From Candidatus Roseilinea sp. (GTDB lineage: Bacteria; Chloroflexota; Anaerolineae; J036; Brachytrichaceae): DNA of 64,000 nt. The notes under the pieces were generated by a model that worked only from the letters and a program-made list of their open reading frames with translations, had not been told where the DNA came from and searched no databases. Below are positions 35,053 to 45,376 of this stretch, piece after piece. The stretch is taken from positions 434,001 to 498,000 of the forward strand of contig BPHV01000001.1 in assembly GCA_026003755.1 (NCBI GenBank). The letters are read 5' to 3'. The translations under genes were made by a program, and so were the position numbers. Numbering within the stretch: position 1 is the stretch's first letter; each line of letters begins with the position of its first letter.

Positions 35053-37302
35053 CTACCGGCGCACAGTAAGTCGAACGCCGTCGCTCGTGTAGGCAATTTG
35101 CCCTACGTCCCGCAAGCTGACCACGCGGATGCGCGGATCGAGTGCCACCAACGGCGCGCCGGATGTGTCTGCCCAGACGACCCAGCGCGGCCGTGCGCGG
35201 TTCAGCTTCGTCGCATCGGCTTTGGCCGGACCTAAGAAGATCAGATCAGGCTGCGCCGGATGGCCGACTGCCTCGTAACGGCCCACAAGGTCAATCACCA
35301 CCGAATGATGAATCAGATGCGCGCCAATGACCTGCGACCCATCACGCTCAGGCGCACGTATCTCGACCACCACAGACACATCAGCATCCAGCGTGAACGA
35401 CATGCCGAGCGAGGCTGTTAACACGCGCCCTACGTTGGAGGCGAGCACGCGTTGCCATTCGGCCAACGAGTCGCCCTCGGCCTCGCTGCCGCCGGGGACG
35501 ACAAGCGTCTGAACGCGATAACGCTGGAGCAGCGGCAGCGCATCCATTCGGGAATATTCGCTACGCTGCGGCAGAATTAACAATTCGATCTCGCGATCCC
35601 AGAGCGGCGCCATGCGATCAAGCGTCGAAGCCACATCGCCGCCGCCACCGGCGAACACCGCCTGATGGCCAGATGGCGACTGGATGATGGCACTGCCACC
35701 CAAGAAGATCGCGTGCAATTTGCCATCCGGTCGCTGAAACCAATACACGCCGCCGAGCGCGAGAGCGACGCACGCGATGCCCAGGATGGCCGTCGTCTTG
35801 AAACGCGCGCGAAGGAGGTCGGCGATAGCACGTCGCTCCAAAGCCGGCTGCAACGCGAAGGCCGTGAGCGCCAGCAGGACGATATAGTACGCCAGTACGG
35901 CCGGAGGACCGAAATCATACACCGAAATCGCCGCCGCCTCGAACTCGCTTAGCCAGGTGACGATGCGGATCGTAGCGGTGAGGAAGACGTGGGCAGGAAG
36001 CGCGGCGAGCGCGCCGATAGTCTGTGGCGCGAAGAGCGCGATAACGGCCGCGAGGCCGCCGAGGATCATGATCGGCGGTTGCAGCGGCAGGATGAGGATG
36101 TTGGCCAGCAACGAGATGATCGAGAGCTGGTTATAGGTTGCGAGGATGAGCGGCAGCGTCGTCAGTTGCGCCGCCAGCGTCACCAGCGCGCCGTCCAGGA
36201 TCAACATGAGCGCCTTCTGCGCGCGTTCGTTGCGCAGGCGCAGTTGCGCCCACGCCCGCACCGGCCCGGACAGCCGGTCGGCATACAGCACCAACCCCAG
36301 CGTAGCCATGAAGCTGAGCTGAAAGCCGACGTCGAACAGCGTGTGCGGGTTGGCGACCAGCATCAGGCACGCTGCCGCACACAACGTGTTCAGCGTAAAG
36401 CCCTTACGCCAGAACAGGGCGCCGAACAAGCCGATGCCGGCCATCGTTGCAGCGCGCACGACCGAGGCTGACGCGCCGACAAAGACCGCATAGACCGCGA
36501 TGACGGGGATGGCGAAGAGCGCCGCCCGACGCGGGTTCAACATCCGGCCGAGCAGCGGGATCACTAACGCGATGACGATGCTGACGTTGAAGCCAGAGAT
36601 GGCGACGATGTGTGACGTGCCGGTGCGCCGGAAGGCCTCTTGCACATCGTCGGGGATGTCTTTGTCGTCGCCGATCAAGATGCCGTTCAGCAACGCCGCC
36701 TCCGGCCGGGGCAAGATGCGGCGCACAGCCTGGCGCACGGCATCCTTGGCGTCGAGCAGGCGTGCGAAGAGCGGGTTGCCATAGCCCTCGCCGATGCGCG
36801 CCAGGGCGCGCGGTCGTGGCATCCACGAGAACACGCCTTGCCGGGCCAGATACTCGCGGTAGTCGAACGCGCTCATGCGCGGCGGGGCATCGAGCAGGCC
36901 GCTGGCGCGCACGGCGTCGCCATACCGCCAGCGCGTCGCGTCGGTTCCGGCGGCAATGCGGACCAGCACGAGGTCATCGAGCGCTTCGTCGAAGCCGGAT
37001 GCGCCGAGCATACGCCACGGCCGCAGACGCAAGTTCGTGTGCGTTGGGCGCACATCCGGTTCTGCGGCGATCACACCCTCTAACGTCACGCGCTGGCCGT
37101 TGTAGCGCGCAATGGATTGCGGCGAAGGAAGCGGCGCGCTCAGCGCATAGCGCAGCGCGCCCAGCGCAACGAGGGCGCAAAACGCCGCCAGCCAGATCGC
37201 CTCGGCCGCGCTGCGCAGCCGCCATGCGCCGAGCAACGCCAACACACTGACGCCTAGCGCCAGCGCCGGCAACCACAACGGCATCGGGAACTGCGACGCC
37301 AA
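35053..37302 (-). CDS. comEC: ComEC/Rec2-family DNA uptake channel protein
   Basis: 749 residues from the first usable codon (TTG 37302). The frame continues about 20 codons further upstream with another hydrophobic segment but no ATG or GTG, so the true start is uncertain. It has an N-terminal DUF4131-type OB domain (RYNGQRVTLEGVIAAEPDVR), then the Competence transmembrane domain with GTSHIVAISGFNVSIVIAL. The C-terminal metallo-beta-lactamase-like region (from ~530, LHAIFLGGSAIIQSPSGHQA) lacks the HxHxDH zinc motif, so it is probably not a nuclease. It should carry single-stranded DNA across the membrane during transformation. It is on the same strand as the epimerase/galK pair, 94 bases downstream. 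Confidence 0.86.
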   Translation of the reverse strand: MASQFPMPLWLPALALGVSVLALLGAWRLRSAAEAIWLAAFCALVALGALRYALSAPLPSPQSIARYNGQRVTLEGVIAAEPDVRPTHTNLRLRPWRMLGASGFDEALDDLVLVRIAAGTDATRWRYGDAVRASGLLDAPPRMSAFDYREYLARQGVFSWMPRPRALARIGEGYGNPLFARLLDAKDAVRQAVRRILPRPEAALLNGILIGDDKDIPDDVQEAFRRTGTSHIVAISGFNVSIVIALVIPLLGRMLNPRRAALFAIPVIAVYAVFVGASASVVRAATMAGIGLFGALFWRKGFTLNTLCAAACLMLVANPHTLFDVGFQLSFMATLGLVLYADRLSGPVRAWAQLRLRNERAQKALMLILDGALVTLAAQLTTLPLILATYNQLSIISLLANILILPLQPPIMILGGLAAVIALFAPQTIGALAALPAHVFLTATIRIVTWLSEFEAAAISVYDFGPPAVLAYYIVLLALTAFALQPALERRAIADLLRARFKTTAILGIACVALALGGVYWFQRPDGKLHAIFLGGSAIIQSPSGHQAVFAGGGGDVASTLDRMAPLWDREIELLILPQRSEYSRMDALPLLQRYRVQTLVVPGGSEAEGDSLAEWQRVLASNVGRVLTASLGMSFTLDADVSVVVEIRAPERDGSQVIGAHLIHHSVVIDLVGRYEAVGHPAQPDLIFLGPAKADATKLNRARPRWVVWADTSGAPLVALDPRIRVVSLRDVGQIAYTSDGVRLTVRR

Positions 37303-37396
37303 CCAAATGCCGGCAGCGACCGCCAGGGCGATCAGAGCGAACGGTGAACTGCGCGTTACCCCATACCCAAATCGTAGCCGCCGAAGACCGCGCCCT

Positions 37397-38431
37397 TTAG
37401 AAGAACCGTTTGACGATGCCTAGCACCCCTTGCTTCCACGGCACGCGGTGCGACACCCCCGATTTATCCGCGAACTTCTCGTAGTTGTCCAGATACCACT
37501 GATAATTCCTCAGCAGCGCATCTTTGTTGGAGTACTTCGGTTTGAAGCCCAGCACACGTTCCGCCTTCTCAATAGACACAAATGAGTCTTTAGCGATCGT
37601 CTCGTACACCCACTTGTACAACGGCGAGAGCCTCAATCCCTCCAGGATGCGCAACCCCCAGATCATCGGCGCGGCGGGAAAGGGCCTGACCTTCTTGCCA
37701 TGGCCGGCGTAGTCGAGCACGGCCTGAAAGTCCTCGGCCACTGTGCCAAACTCCTTTGCGCCGATGTTAAACGTGTCGTTGGTCTGCTCGCACGGCAAAG
37801 TGCAACACAGATAGATCGCCTCACACAGATCTTCCACATCGAGATACTGGTAGCGATTCTTGCCGTTGCCCAGCACAGGGAAGCCGCGTCCGTCACGCGC
37901 CCAGTCGTAGAGCAGCGCAAATACGCCCAGCCGCTCCGGGCCGATGAACGACTTGGGCCGGATGATCGGAATGCACATGCCCTTCTGGCGGTACTCCAGA
38001 CAGATGCGTTCTGCTTCGATCTTGGCTTCGCCGTATGGCCCCACGCCTTGCAGTTTGTCATCTTCGTAAAGCGGGTGATGGTCTGGAATGCCGTAGACCG
38101 CGGTCGAAGAGATGTGAATCAGCCGCTCTACGCCGGCCTGGTAGGCCGCATCCACCACGTTGCGCGTACCTAGGATGTCGGTAGTGTAGATATCCTCTTT
38201 GGAGTAGAGGGGCAACGCAGCCGCAGTGTGCACGACGATGTTCACGCCGGGCATGACGCGATCAAGCATCGCGCGGTCGCGGATGTCAGCCTTGACGAAC
38301 GTGATGCGGTCGCGCTCCGGATAGTCGAAGTCCGCGATGTCGTAGCAGACGACCTGATGCCCTTTGTTCAGCAGGTATCGCGTCAAATTGATTCCGAGGA
38401 AACCAGAACCACCGGTAATCAGAAACCTCAT
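37397..38431 (-). CDS. NAD-dependent nucleotide-sugar epimerase/dehydratase (extended SDR)
   Basis: 344 residues with the extended SDR pattern: GGSGFLGINLTRYL (NAD-binding GxxGxxG), DIRDRAMLDRVMPG, VHTAAALPLYSK, SSTAVYGI (Ser), and YGEAK (catalytic Tyr/Lys near 146). The C-terminal region RRNYQWYL-like (LLRNYQWYLDNYEKF) suits nucleotide-sugar or sterol-like substrates. Its start overlaps the galK stop by four bases (ATGA), so the two are translationally coupled. It could provide UDP-glucose 4-epimerase function for galactose use, but it is not an obvious GalE. Confidence 0.86.
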   Translation of the reverse strand: MRFLITGGSGFLGINLTRYLLNKGHQVVCYDIADFDYPERDRITFVKADIRDRAMLDRVMPGVNIVVHTAAALPLYSKEDIYTTDILGTRNVVDAAYQAGVERLIHISSTAVYGIPDHHPLYEDDKLQGVGPYGEAKIEAERICLEYRQKGMCIPIIRPKSFIGPERLGVFALLYDWARDGRGFPVLGNGKNRYQYLDVEDLCEAIYLCCTLPCEQTNDTFNIGAKEFGTVAEDFQAVLDYAGHGKKVRPFPAAPMIWGLRILEGLRLSPLYKWVYETIAKDSFVSIEKAERVLGFKPKYSNKDALLRNYQWYLDNYEKFADKSGVSHRVPWKQGVLGIVKRFF

Positions 38432-39585
38432 AGCATCCTCCAGCTTGCGCCATTGCTCGCCACACAGGCATAGACCTTCGGCTCGCGGCCGACGCGTTGC
38501 GGATACTCGCGAAGGACGGCCTGTGTCAGCGCGCCGACCTGCGCATCGTCCACCAAGGCGATGGCGCAGCCACCGAAGCCCGCACCGGTCATACGCGCGC
38601 CATGCACGCCGGGGACACGCTGCGCAATCTCCACCACTGCGTCCAGCGCTTCGCTGCTTACCTCATACGCGTCGCGCAGGCTGGCGTGTGATTGGTTCAT
38701 CAGTCGGCCGAACGTCGCCACGTCATTAGCGCGGAGCGCAGCGACGGCGTCCAGCACGCGCCGATTCTCGTAGATCACGTGCGCCGCGCGCCGCGCGATC
38801 AAGTCGGGCAATTCGCTGCGACGTCGCTCAAACGTCTCGACCGACACATCGCGCAACGCCGGCGCATCGAGCAGACGCGCTGCCGCTTCGCACTGGGCGC
38901 GGCGCTCGTTGTAGGCGCTGGCGGCCAAACTGCGCGGCATAGAAGTATCCACCACCAACACGGTCACGCCTTTGGGCATCGGCGTCAGCTCATAGGCCAA
39001 CGAGCGACAGTCAATAAAAAGCGCATGGCCGGCCTTGCCAAGCGATGCGATAAACTGATCCATGATGCCGCAGTTGACGCCGACGAACTCGTTCTCGGCG
39101 CGTTGGGCCAGGCGGGCAGCCTGCGCGCCGTCCAACGCCCAAGGCGCCGCTCCACCCGCCCCTGCTGCGGCGAAGGCCATCACGGTGGCCATCTCAATGG
39201 CTGCCGACGAGGATAGCCCGCTGCCGATCGGCACTTCACCATAGATCACGCCATCAAAGCCGCACAAGGCAAAGCCAGCGCGCTGTAACACGTCGGCCAC
39301 GCCGCGCGCGTAGTTGCTCCAAGCGCCGTCGGGCGCTTTCTCGATGCGGTCGAGCACGAAGCTGGTTTCATCGCCGAAGTTGATGGAGCGCAATCGCACG
39401 ACGCGGTCATCGCGCGACGCGCCGACGATAGTCACATCGCGGTCAATCGCCATCGGCAACACGAAGCCATCGTTGTAGTCGGTGTGTTCGCCGATCAGGT
39501 TCACGCGGCCGGGCGCGCGCGCCACGAAGGCCGGGGGCCGGCCAAAGGTCTGCATAAAGTGCGCGACGAGGTCTGCTACGTTCAT
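38428..39585 (-). CDS. galK: Galactokinase
   Basis: ATG at 39585 (MNVADLVAHFMQTFG) is chosen; the longer frame runs through the upstream gene's terminator. 385 residues, normal for GalK. The signature APGRVNLIGEHTDYNDGFVL near 22-41, the ATP loop IGSGLSSSAAIEMATVMAFA near 128-147, and the C-terminal MTGAGFGGCAIALV are GHMP-kinase motifs. It phosphorylates galactose to galactose-1-phosphate in the cytosol. No Shine-Dalgarno site is clear before the chosen start. The downstream SDR is coupled by a 4-base overlap. Confidence 0.95.
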   Translation of the reverse strand: MNVADLVAHFMQTFGRPPAFVARAPGRVNLIGEHTDYNDGFVLPMAIDRDVTIVGASRDDRVVRLRSINFGDETSFVLDRIEKAPDGAWSNYARGVADVLQRAGFALCGFDGVIYGEVPIGSGLSSSAAIEMATVMAFAAAGAGGAAPWALDGAQAARLAQRAENEFVGVNCGIMDQFIASLGKAGHALFIDCRSLAYELTPMPKGVTVLVVDTSMPRSLAASAYNERRAQCEAAARLLDAPALRDVSVETFERRRSELPDLIARRAAHVIYENRRVLDAVAALRANDVATFGRLMNQSHASLRDAYEVSSEALDAVVEIAQRVPGVHGARMTGAGFGGCAIALVDDAQVGALTQAVLREYPQRVGREPKVYACVASNGASWRML

Positions 39586-39610
39586 GATCGTGCACAGTGT
39601 CACAAAAGCA

Positions 39611-39639
39611 AAGCCAGGCTCCATGACGAAGCCTGGCTT
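39611..39639 (-). terminator. Intrinsic terminator after the small membrane protein gene
   Basis: A perfect 10-bp stem (AAGCCAGGCT at 39611-39620 with AGCCTGGCTT at 39630-39639), followed on the minus strand by TTGCTTTTGTG. It lies between the small membrane protein and galK. Confidence 0.75.
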
Positions 39640-39663
39640 CAAATCGCCGAATTGAAATATGAC

Positions 39664-39927
39664 CTAGGGCACGAACAACGTTACGTTGTTTAGGAGCGCA
39701 GCGAGGGATGCGATGGCGATCATCACGCCGACGGCCATCAAAAACCCGCCGATGAAGCGCACAAAGCGCCAAGTGTCATCCGGCCCAAAGGCTTCGTTGA
39801 TGCGACCGGCGAGCGGCATGCCCAGCGCTTTCTCTTGTGGCAGCAGCAAGGTGGCAAAGCCACACACGAAAAGCAAGCCGGCGACGGCGAGTCCGATAAA
39901 CGGGCTCCAAATCTGTAAAGCGCTCAT
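39664..39927 (-). CDS. Small two-helix membrane protein, 87 residues
   Basis: ATG at 39927 (MSALQIWSPFIGLAVAGLLF) behind a GGAGGTG ribosome-binding site, which decides the start over a longer frame. Two hydrophobic segments, FIGLAVAGLLFVCGFATLLL (about 10-29) and VRFIGGFLMAVGVMIAIASL (about 57-76), are joined by a polar loop with MPLAGRINEAFGPDDTWR. No family recognised. It has its own terminator and is probably a single-gene unit. Confidence 0.72.
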   Translation of the reverse strand: MSALQIWSPFIGLAVAGLLFVCGFATLLLPQEKALGMPLAGRINEAFGPDDTWRFVRFIGGFLMAVGVMIAIASLAALLNNVTLFVP

Positions 39928-40114
39928 AAAGCACCTCCGTTGAAAGAATAGATGAAAGCAGAGATAAATCCGCTTGCGCAACTGCGCAAGATACGCCTTG
40001 TATTGTACTACTATATGACCTCGACTTATGCTGATCCCACTTCTGCGTCCTGGGCCGATGCCTGCGCGCCGGCGTAGTTCAGCGCTACGATGCAGGGCGG
40101 TCGCCCATCGCTTG

Positions 40115-40120
40115 TATAAT
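40115..40120 (+). promoter_or_regulatory. -10 box of the T-box/trpS transcript
   Basis: TATAAT at 40115-40120. No consensus -35 at normal spacing. The predicted start near 40127 precedes the T-box leader. Confidence 0.6.
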
Positions 40121-40126
40121 TTTTCA

Positions 40127-40365
40127 CGGCAAGGCTGATCGTCCCCGCGCAGTAGGGTTCGCGGATGCGTGACTCAGAGAGCTGGCGGCCGGTGCGAGCC
40201 AGCACGTGCGAAGCCGAATTGGAGGGGAACACAACGTCAGCGATAGCCAATCCAACGAGCGGATGCGCAAACGCGCGTCAACTGAGGTGGCACCGCGAGT
40301 GCGTGATTCACGCGCCCGTCCTCAGATTCCGAAGAGGAGTGATAGAGGACGGGCGCTTTCATTTT
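40127..40365 (+). promoter_or_regulatory. Tryptophan T-box riboswitch leader of trpS
   Basis: The leader has stem I elements AGAGAGCTGGC...GGTGCGAGCCAGC (40175-40203), a specifier loop with codon TGG at 40220-40222 matching tRNA-Trp, the T-box motif AGGTGGCACCGCG at 40285-40297, and a terminator at 40312-40359. Uncharged tRNA-Trp should pair with the specifier and T-box, favour the antiterminator and raise trpS expression. Boundaries of the 5' end are approximate. Confidence 0.92.
40312..40359 (+). terminator. T-box-controlled intrinsic terminator
   Basis: A perfect 12-bp stem, GCGCCCGTCCTC (40312-40323) with GAGGACGGGCGC (40345-40356), a 21-base loop and a TTTCATTTT tail. It competes with the antiterminator formed by the T-box motif. 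Confidence 0.9.
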
Positions 40366-40450
40366 GAACAAACGCTATCTTTTGACTTCCGCGACCCGGC
40401 TGGGCGTCGGGAGTAGAGGATCGGCAATCACGAATCACCGAGAGGGAAAC

Positions 40451-41464
40451 ATGACCAACAACATCGTCTTCTCCGGCATTCAACCGACCGGCGACATGCA
40501 CATCGGCAATTACTTTGGCGCAGTAGTGAACTACGTGCGATTGCAAAACACCGGCGTATATCGCACCATCTACTGCGTGGTGGACCTGCACGCGATGACC
40601 ATCCCTTACGAGCCGGCCGCGCTGCGCAGGAACACCGAGCAGATGTTCATTGACCTGCTGGCATGCGGCCTCGACCCGGAGAGGTCTATCGTCTTCGTGC
40701 AGTCCATGGTGCCCGAGCACACCGAGCTGGCGTGGATCTTTGGCTGTGTATGTTCCTACGGCGACCTGACGCGCCAGACGCAATTCAAGGAGAAGAGCGA
40801 ACAGCTCCAAGGCAAGCAAGACGCCTTCATCTCCGCCGGTCTGTTCACCTATCCGGTGCTACAGGCGGCGGACATCCTGCTGTATCGCGCGGCGCATGTG
40901 CCGGTTGGACAAGATCAGAAACAACACTTAGAACTATCGCGCACCATCGCCAACCGCTTCAACACCCAGTTCGGGGAATACTTTCCCGAGCCAGAGATGC
41001 TGGCGACCGAGACGCCGAAGATCCTCGCGCTCAACGAGCCGACCAAGAAGATGAGCAAGAGCCTTGGACCAAAATCCTATGTCGGATTATTCGAGGACGA
41101 GCAGACGGTGCGCAGCAAGGTGCGCGCGGCGGTGACGGACGCCGGCGAAGCTGGCACGCCGCTGGGCGAAGGCGCACGCAACCTGCTCGGGCTGCTGCGC
41201 GCGTGCGGCAAGCATGACCAGGCCGAGGCGTTCGAGCGGGAGTATGCGGCAGGCAACCGCCGCTATGCGCCGCTGAAAGATGCCGTCGCCGACGCGCTGG
41301 TGGAGCTGACGAGCAGCCTGCGCGCGCGCCGAGAGGCAATCGGCGCCGACCGCGCGCACATCCGCCGTTTGATGCAAGAGGGCGCGGAGAAGGCGCGCGA
41401 CATCGCGCGCGCGACGATGAAAGACGTGCGGGCGCTCACCGGCCTGCCGGAGCACGCGCAATAG
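40451..41464 (+). CDS. trpS: Tryptophanyl-tRNA synthetase
   Basis: ATG at 40451 behind GAGAGGG; the longer frame starts within the terminator. 337 residues, typical for bacterial TrpRS. Class I motifs: [16 protein letters not shown] near residue 18 (HIGN) and [12 protein letters not shown] near 200 (KMSKS). [18 protein letters not shown] is the classic N-terminus. It charges tRNA-Trp. The upstream leader is a TGG-specifier T-box, so expression should rise when Trp-tRNA is uncharged. Confidence 0.97.
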   Translation: MTNNIVFSGIQPTGDMHIGNYFGAVVNYVRLQNTGVYRTIYCVVDLHAMTIPYEPAALRRNTEQMFIDLLACGLDPERSIVFVQSMVPEHTELAWIFGCVCSYGDLTRQTQFKEKSEQLQGKQDAFISAGLFTYPVLQAADILLYRAAHVPVGQDQKQHLELSRTIANRFNTQFGEYFPEPEMLATETPKILALNEPTKKMSKSLGPKSYVGLFEDEQTVRSKVRAAVTDAGEAGTPLGEGARNLLGLLRACGKHDQAEAFEREYAAGNRRYAPLKDAVADALVELTSSLRARREAIGADRAHIRRLMQEGAEKARDIARATMKDVRALTGLPEHAQ

Positions 41465-41595
41465 CAGGGCGATCGCCGCCGCTCACCAGACCAGCCAAGC
41501 GAGAGGCTGTGGAGCAGCTTGGCGGACGCCAGTCCAATTCAGAAGACGCGATCAGGCCCAACGCGACCGCGTTCTACCCAGCATTCGAGGAAGCC

Positions 41596-43095
<1,500 letters not shown>

Positions 43096-43272
43096 TGCTG
43101 CGCGGCGCGCGCCGCCGGCAGCCACTGCGCTGCCCCCTTGAAACCAATTCGGCAACACCGGCGTCTATTGTGCGAGGACGAAGCAGCGGCAACAAACGTC
43201 GAGCGTCCCAGAAGCCGCAGGCCGATAACGAACAACGCCAGCGACGAGACGAGTAGAATGCGCCAGACCACG

Positions 43273-45307
43273 ATGAGCAGTTCTCAGCCCAACGCCGGAA
43301 GCGCAGCGCCGAAATTCACTATGCTCAACGACCGTTACCGGTTGTTAGCTACGCTGGCCGCCGGCGGCATGGCGACGGTGTACAAGGGGCAGGACATGCT
43401 GCTCGGCCGCCTGGTTGCCATCAAGCTGCTGCGCGAGCGCTACGCCGGCGATCCCCACTTCGTGCAGCGCTTCCGACAAGAAGCGCAGGCCGCTGCCCAC
43501 CTCAACCACCCCAACATCGTCACGATCTACGATGTTGGGCAAGACGTGGTGAACGGGCGCGAGCGCCACTACATCGTCATGGAGTTGGTGGAGGGACAGG
43601 ACCTTAAGCAAGCGCTGCGCGGGCGCGCTGCCAACGGCCGGCCATTCACGATAGAAGAGGCCGTGGATACCGCCCGTCAGATCTGCGAAGGCGTCGGTTA
43701 TGCGCACCGGCGCGGGCTGGTGCACTGCGACTTGAAGCCGCAGAACGTCATGCTCACGGCCGACGGCCAGGCCAAAGTGACCGACTTTGGCATTGCGCGC
43801 GCCTACACCGCCGTGCCAAACACCGACGAGCGCGCCGACGTAGTGTGGGGCTCGCCACAATACTACGCGCCAGAACAAGCTGCCGGCGCGGCGCCCACGC
43901 CCGCCAGCGATGTCTACAGCATCGGCGTGATGCTCTACGAGATGTTGGCCGGCCGGTTGCCCTTCGAGTCATCTGACCCATTGCGCCTGGCGCAGATGCA
44001 CCAGATGATGCCGCCGCCCCCCCCTGTGCACCTTAAACCCGAGCGTCTCGCCGCAACTAGAGAGCATCGTCATGCGCGCGCTGGCCAAAGATCCGGCTCA
44101 GCGCTATCGCGACGCCGACCAACTGGCTCGCGCGCTGTCGGCTTATGCGCTGCAGAGCGCGGAGCAAACGCTGGTGAACCTGCCGCCGGTTGCGCCATCA
44201 CCTGCTGCGGTCGTCCGACGCCCCACCCCACAGTCGTCAACCGGCGCGCCGAGTGCGCCGATGATCACATCGCATGCCGCCGCGCCGACGGCAACGCCTG
44301 CGCAGACCGGCCCGGATGTGCTGCTATGGCTGCTCGCCGCCATCGCGTTCTTGTGCGTGTTGGGGCTGATTCCCCTCTACGTGCTGGTCTACCAAGCGTA
44401 TCAAACACCGCCTACGCCACGCGCGCCGACGGCTGCGTCCCCGAATCCCACGGCGGCGCCGCCCATCGCCAGCGGCAACCTCAAGATAAAAACACCGGCG
44501 CTGACCGGCAAGACGCCGGAAGAAGCAGCCCGCGAGCTGGCTCTGCTCGGCCTTGGCATTCGCGTCGCCGAGGAACGGCCGGACAACGGCACAGCCCAGC
44601 GCGTCGTGCTCGAGCAACGCCCACCGGCCGATACGCTGGTGGACCCAGGCGCGGTGGTCGAGGTAGTGATCAGCAAACCCGCCGAAGCGCACGAAGTGCC
44701 CGGCGACCTAATCGGCCGCGCGCTGGACGCCACAATCAGCCAGACGCTGGCCGCGCTGGGCTGGAACATCGTCGTCACCGAGGCGTTGGACTTCGCACCG
44801 CGCGGGGTTATCTTGGCGATGACCCCCCCGGCGGGCAGCAAGCTGACCGCCGGTGAGACGTTGACGCTGACCGTGAGCAGCGGCGGGCGCATCGCGCTGA
44901 ACGTGGACATGGGTCCGGTGACGCTGGACGCAGTGACGCTGCAGCGCGCGACTTACTTCCCCGGCCAGACCGTGCAGTTTAACGTCACCTGGCGCGCCAA
45001 CCAGCCAGTCGGGCGCGATTACAAGGTGGGTTGGTATCTCTTCAACCCCGAAATGACGGCCGCGCTGGCGCAAGGCGAAGATCGCGCGCCGCGCCACAAG
45101 GGCCTGCCGGCGCCGACCTCGGCCTGGAACAGCGGCATGATCATCGAAGACACCTACACCCTGCGCATTCCCGACGGCCTAGCGCCCGGCGCCTATGGCC
45201 TGGTCATTGGGATGTATGACGGCGATGGCCGTCTGAACGTGATCCACCCCGGCAATGCCGTGGCGCTCAACGACCTGGTGGTGCTCTGCAGCATCTTCGT
45301 GCAATGA
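43273..45307 (+). CDS. PASTA-domain serine/threonine kinase, non-RD type (one probable sequencing frameshift)
   Basis: Start at 43273 (MSSSQPNAGS), or ATG 43258. An extra A in AAA 44035-44037 splits the frame; correction gives VHLNPSVSPQLESIVMRALA and 677 residues. The kinase domain (about 18-285) has GGMATVYKGQ, VAIKLL, HCDLKPQN in place of HRD, and DFG. After an Ala/Pro/Thr linker comes one membrane helix (LLWLLAAIAFLCVLGLIPLY), then two PASTA repeats (KTPALTGKTPEEAARELALL; VPGDLIGRALDATISQTLAA). A C-terminal ~130-residue domain (TLDAVTLQRATYFPGQTVQF) is extra. PASTA domains usually bind muropeptides, so it may signal cell-wall state. Lack of the HRD Arg suggests activation-loop-independent activity. 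Confidence 0.88.
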
Positions 45308-45376
45308 TTCGAGGCGGTGGCGCGGCGCAGCCGGCGCGCGCCGTCCGTGCGTCGTCACATACTACAATGACGTGCT

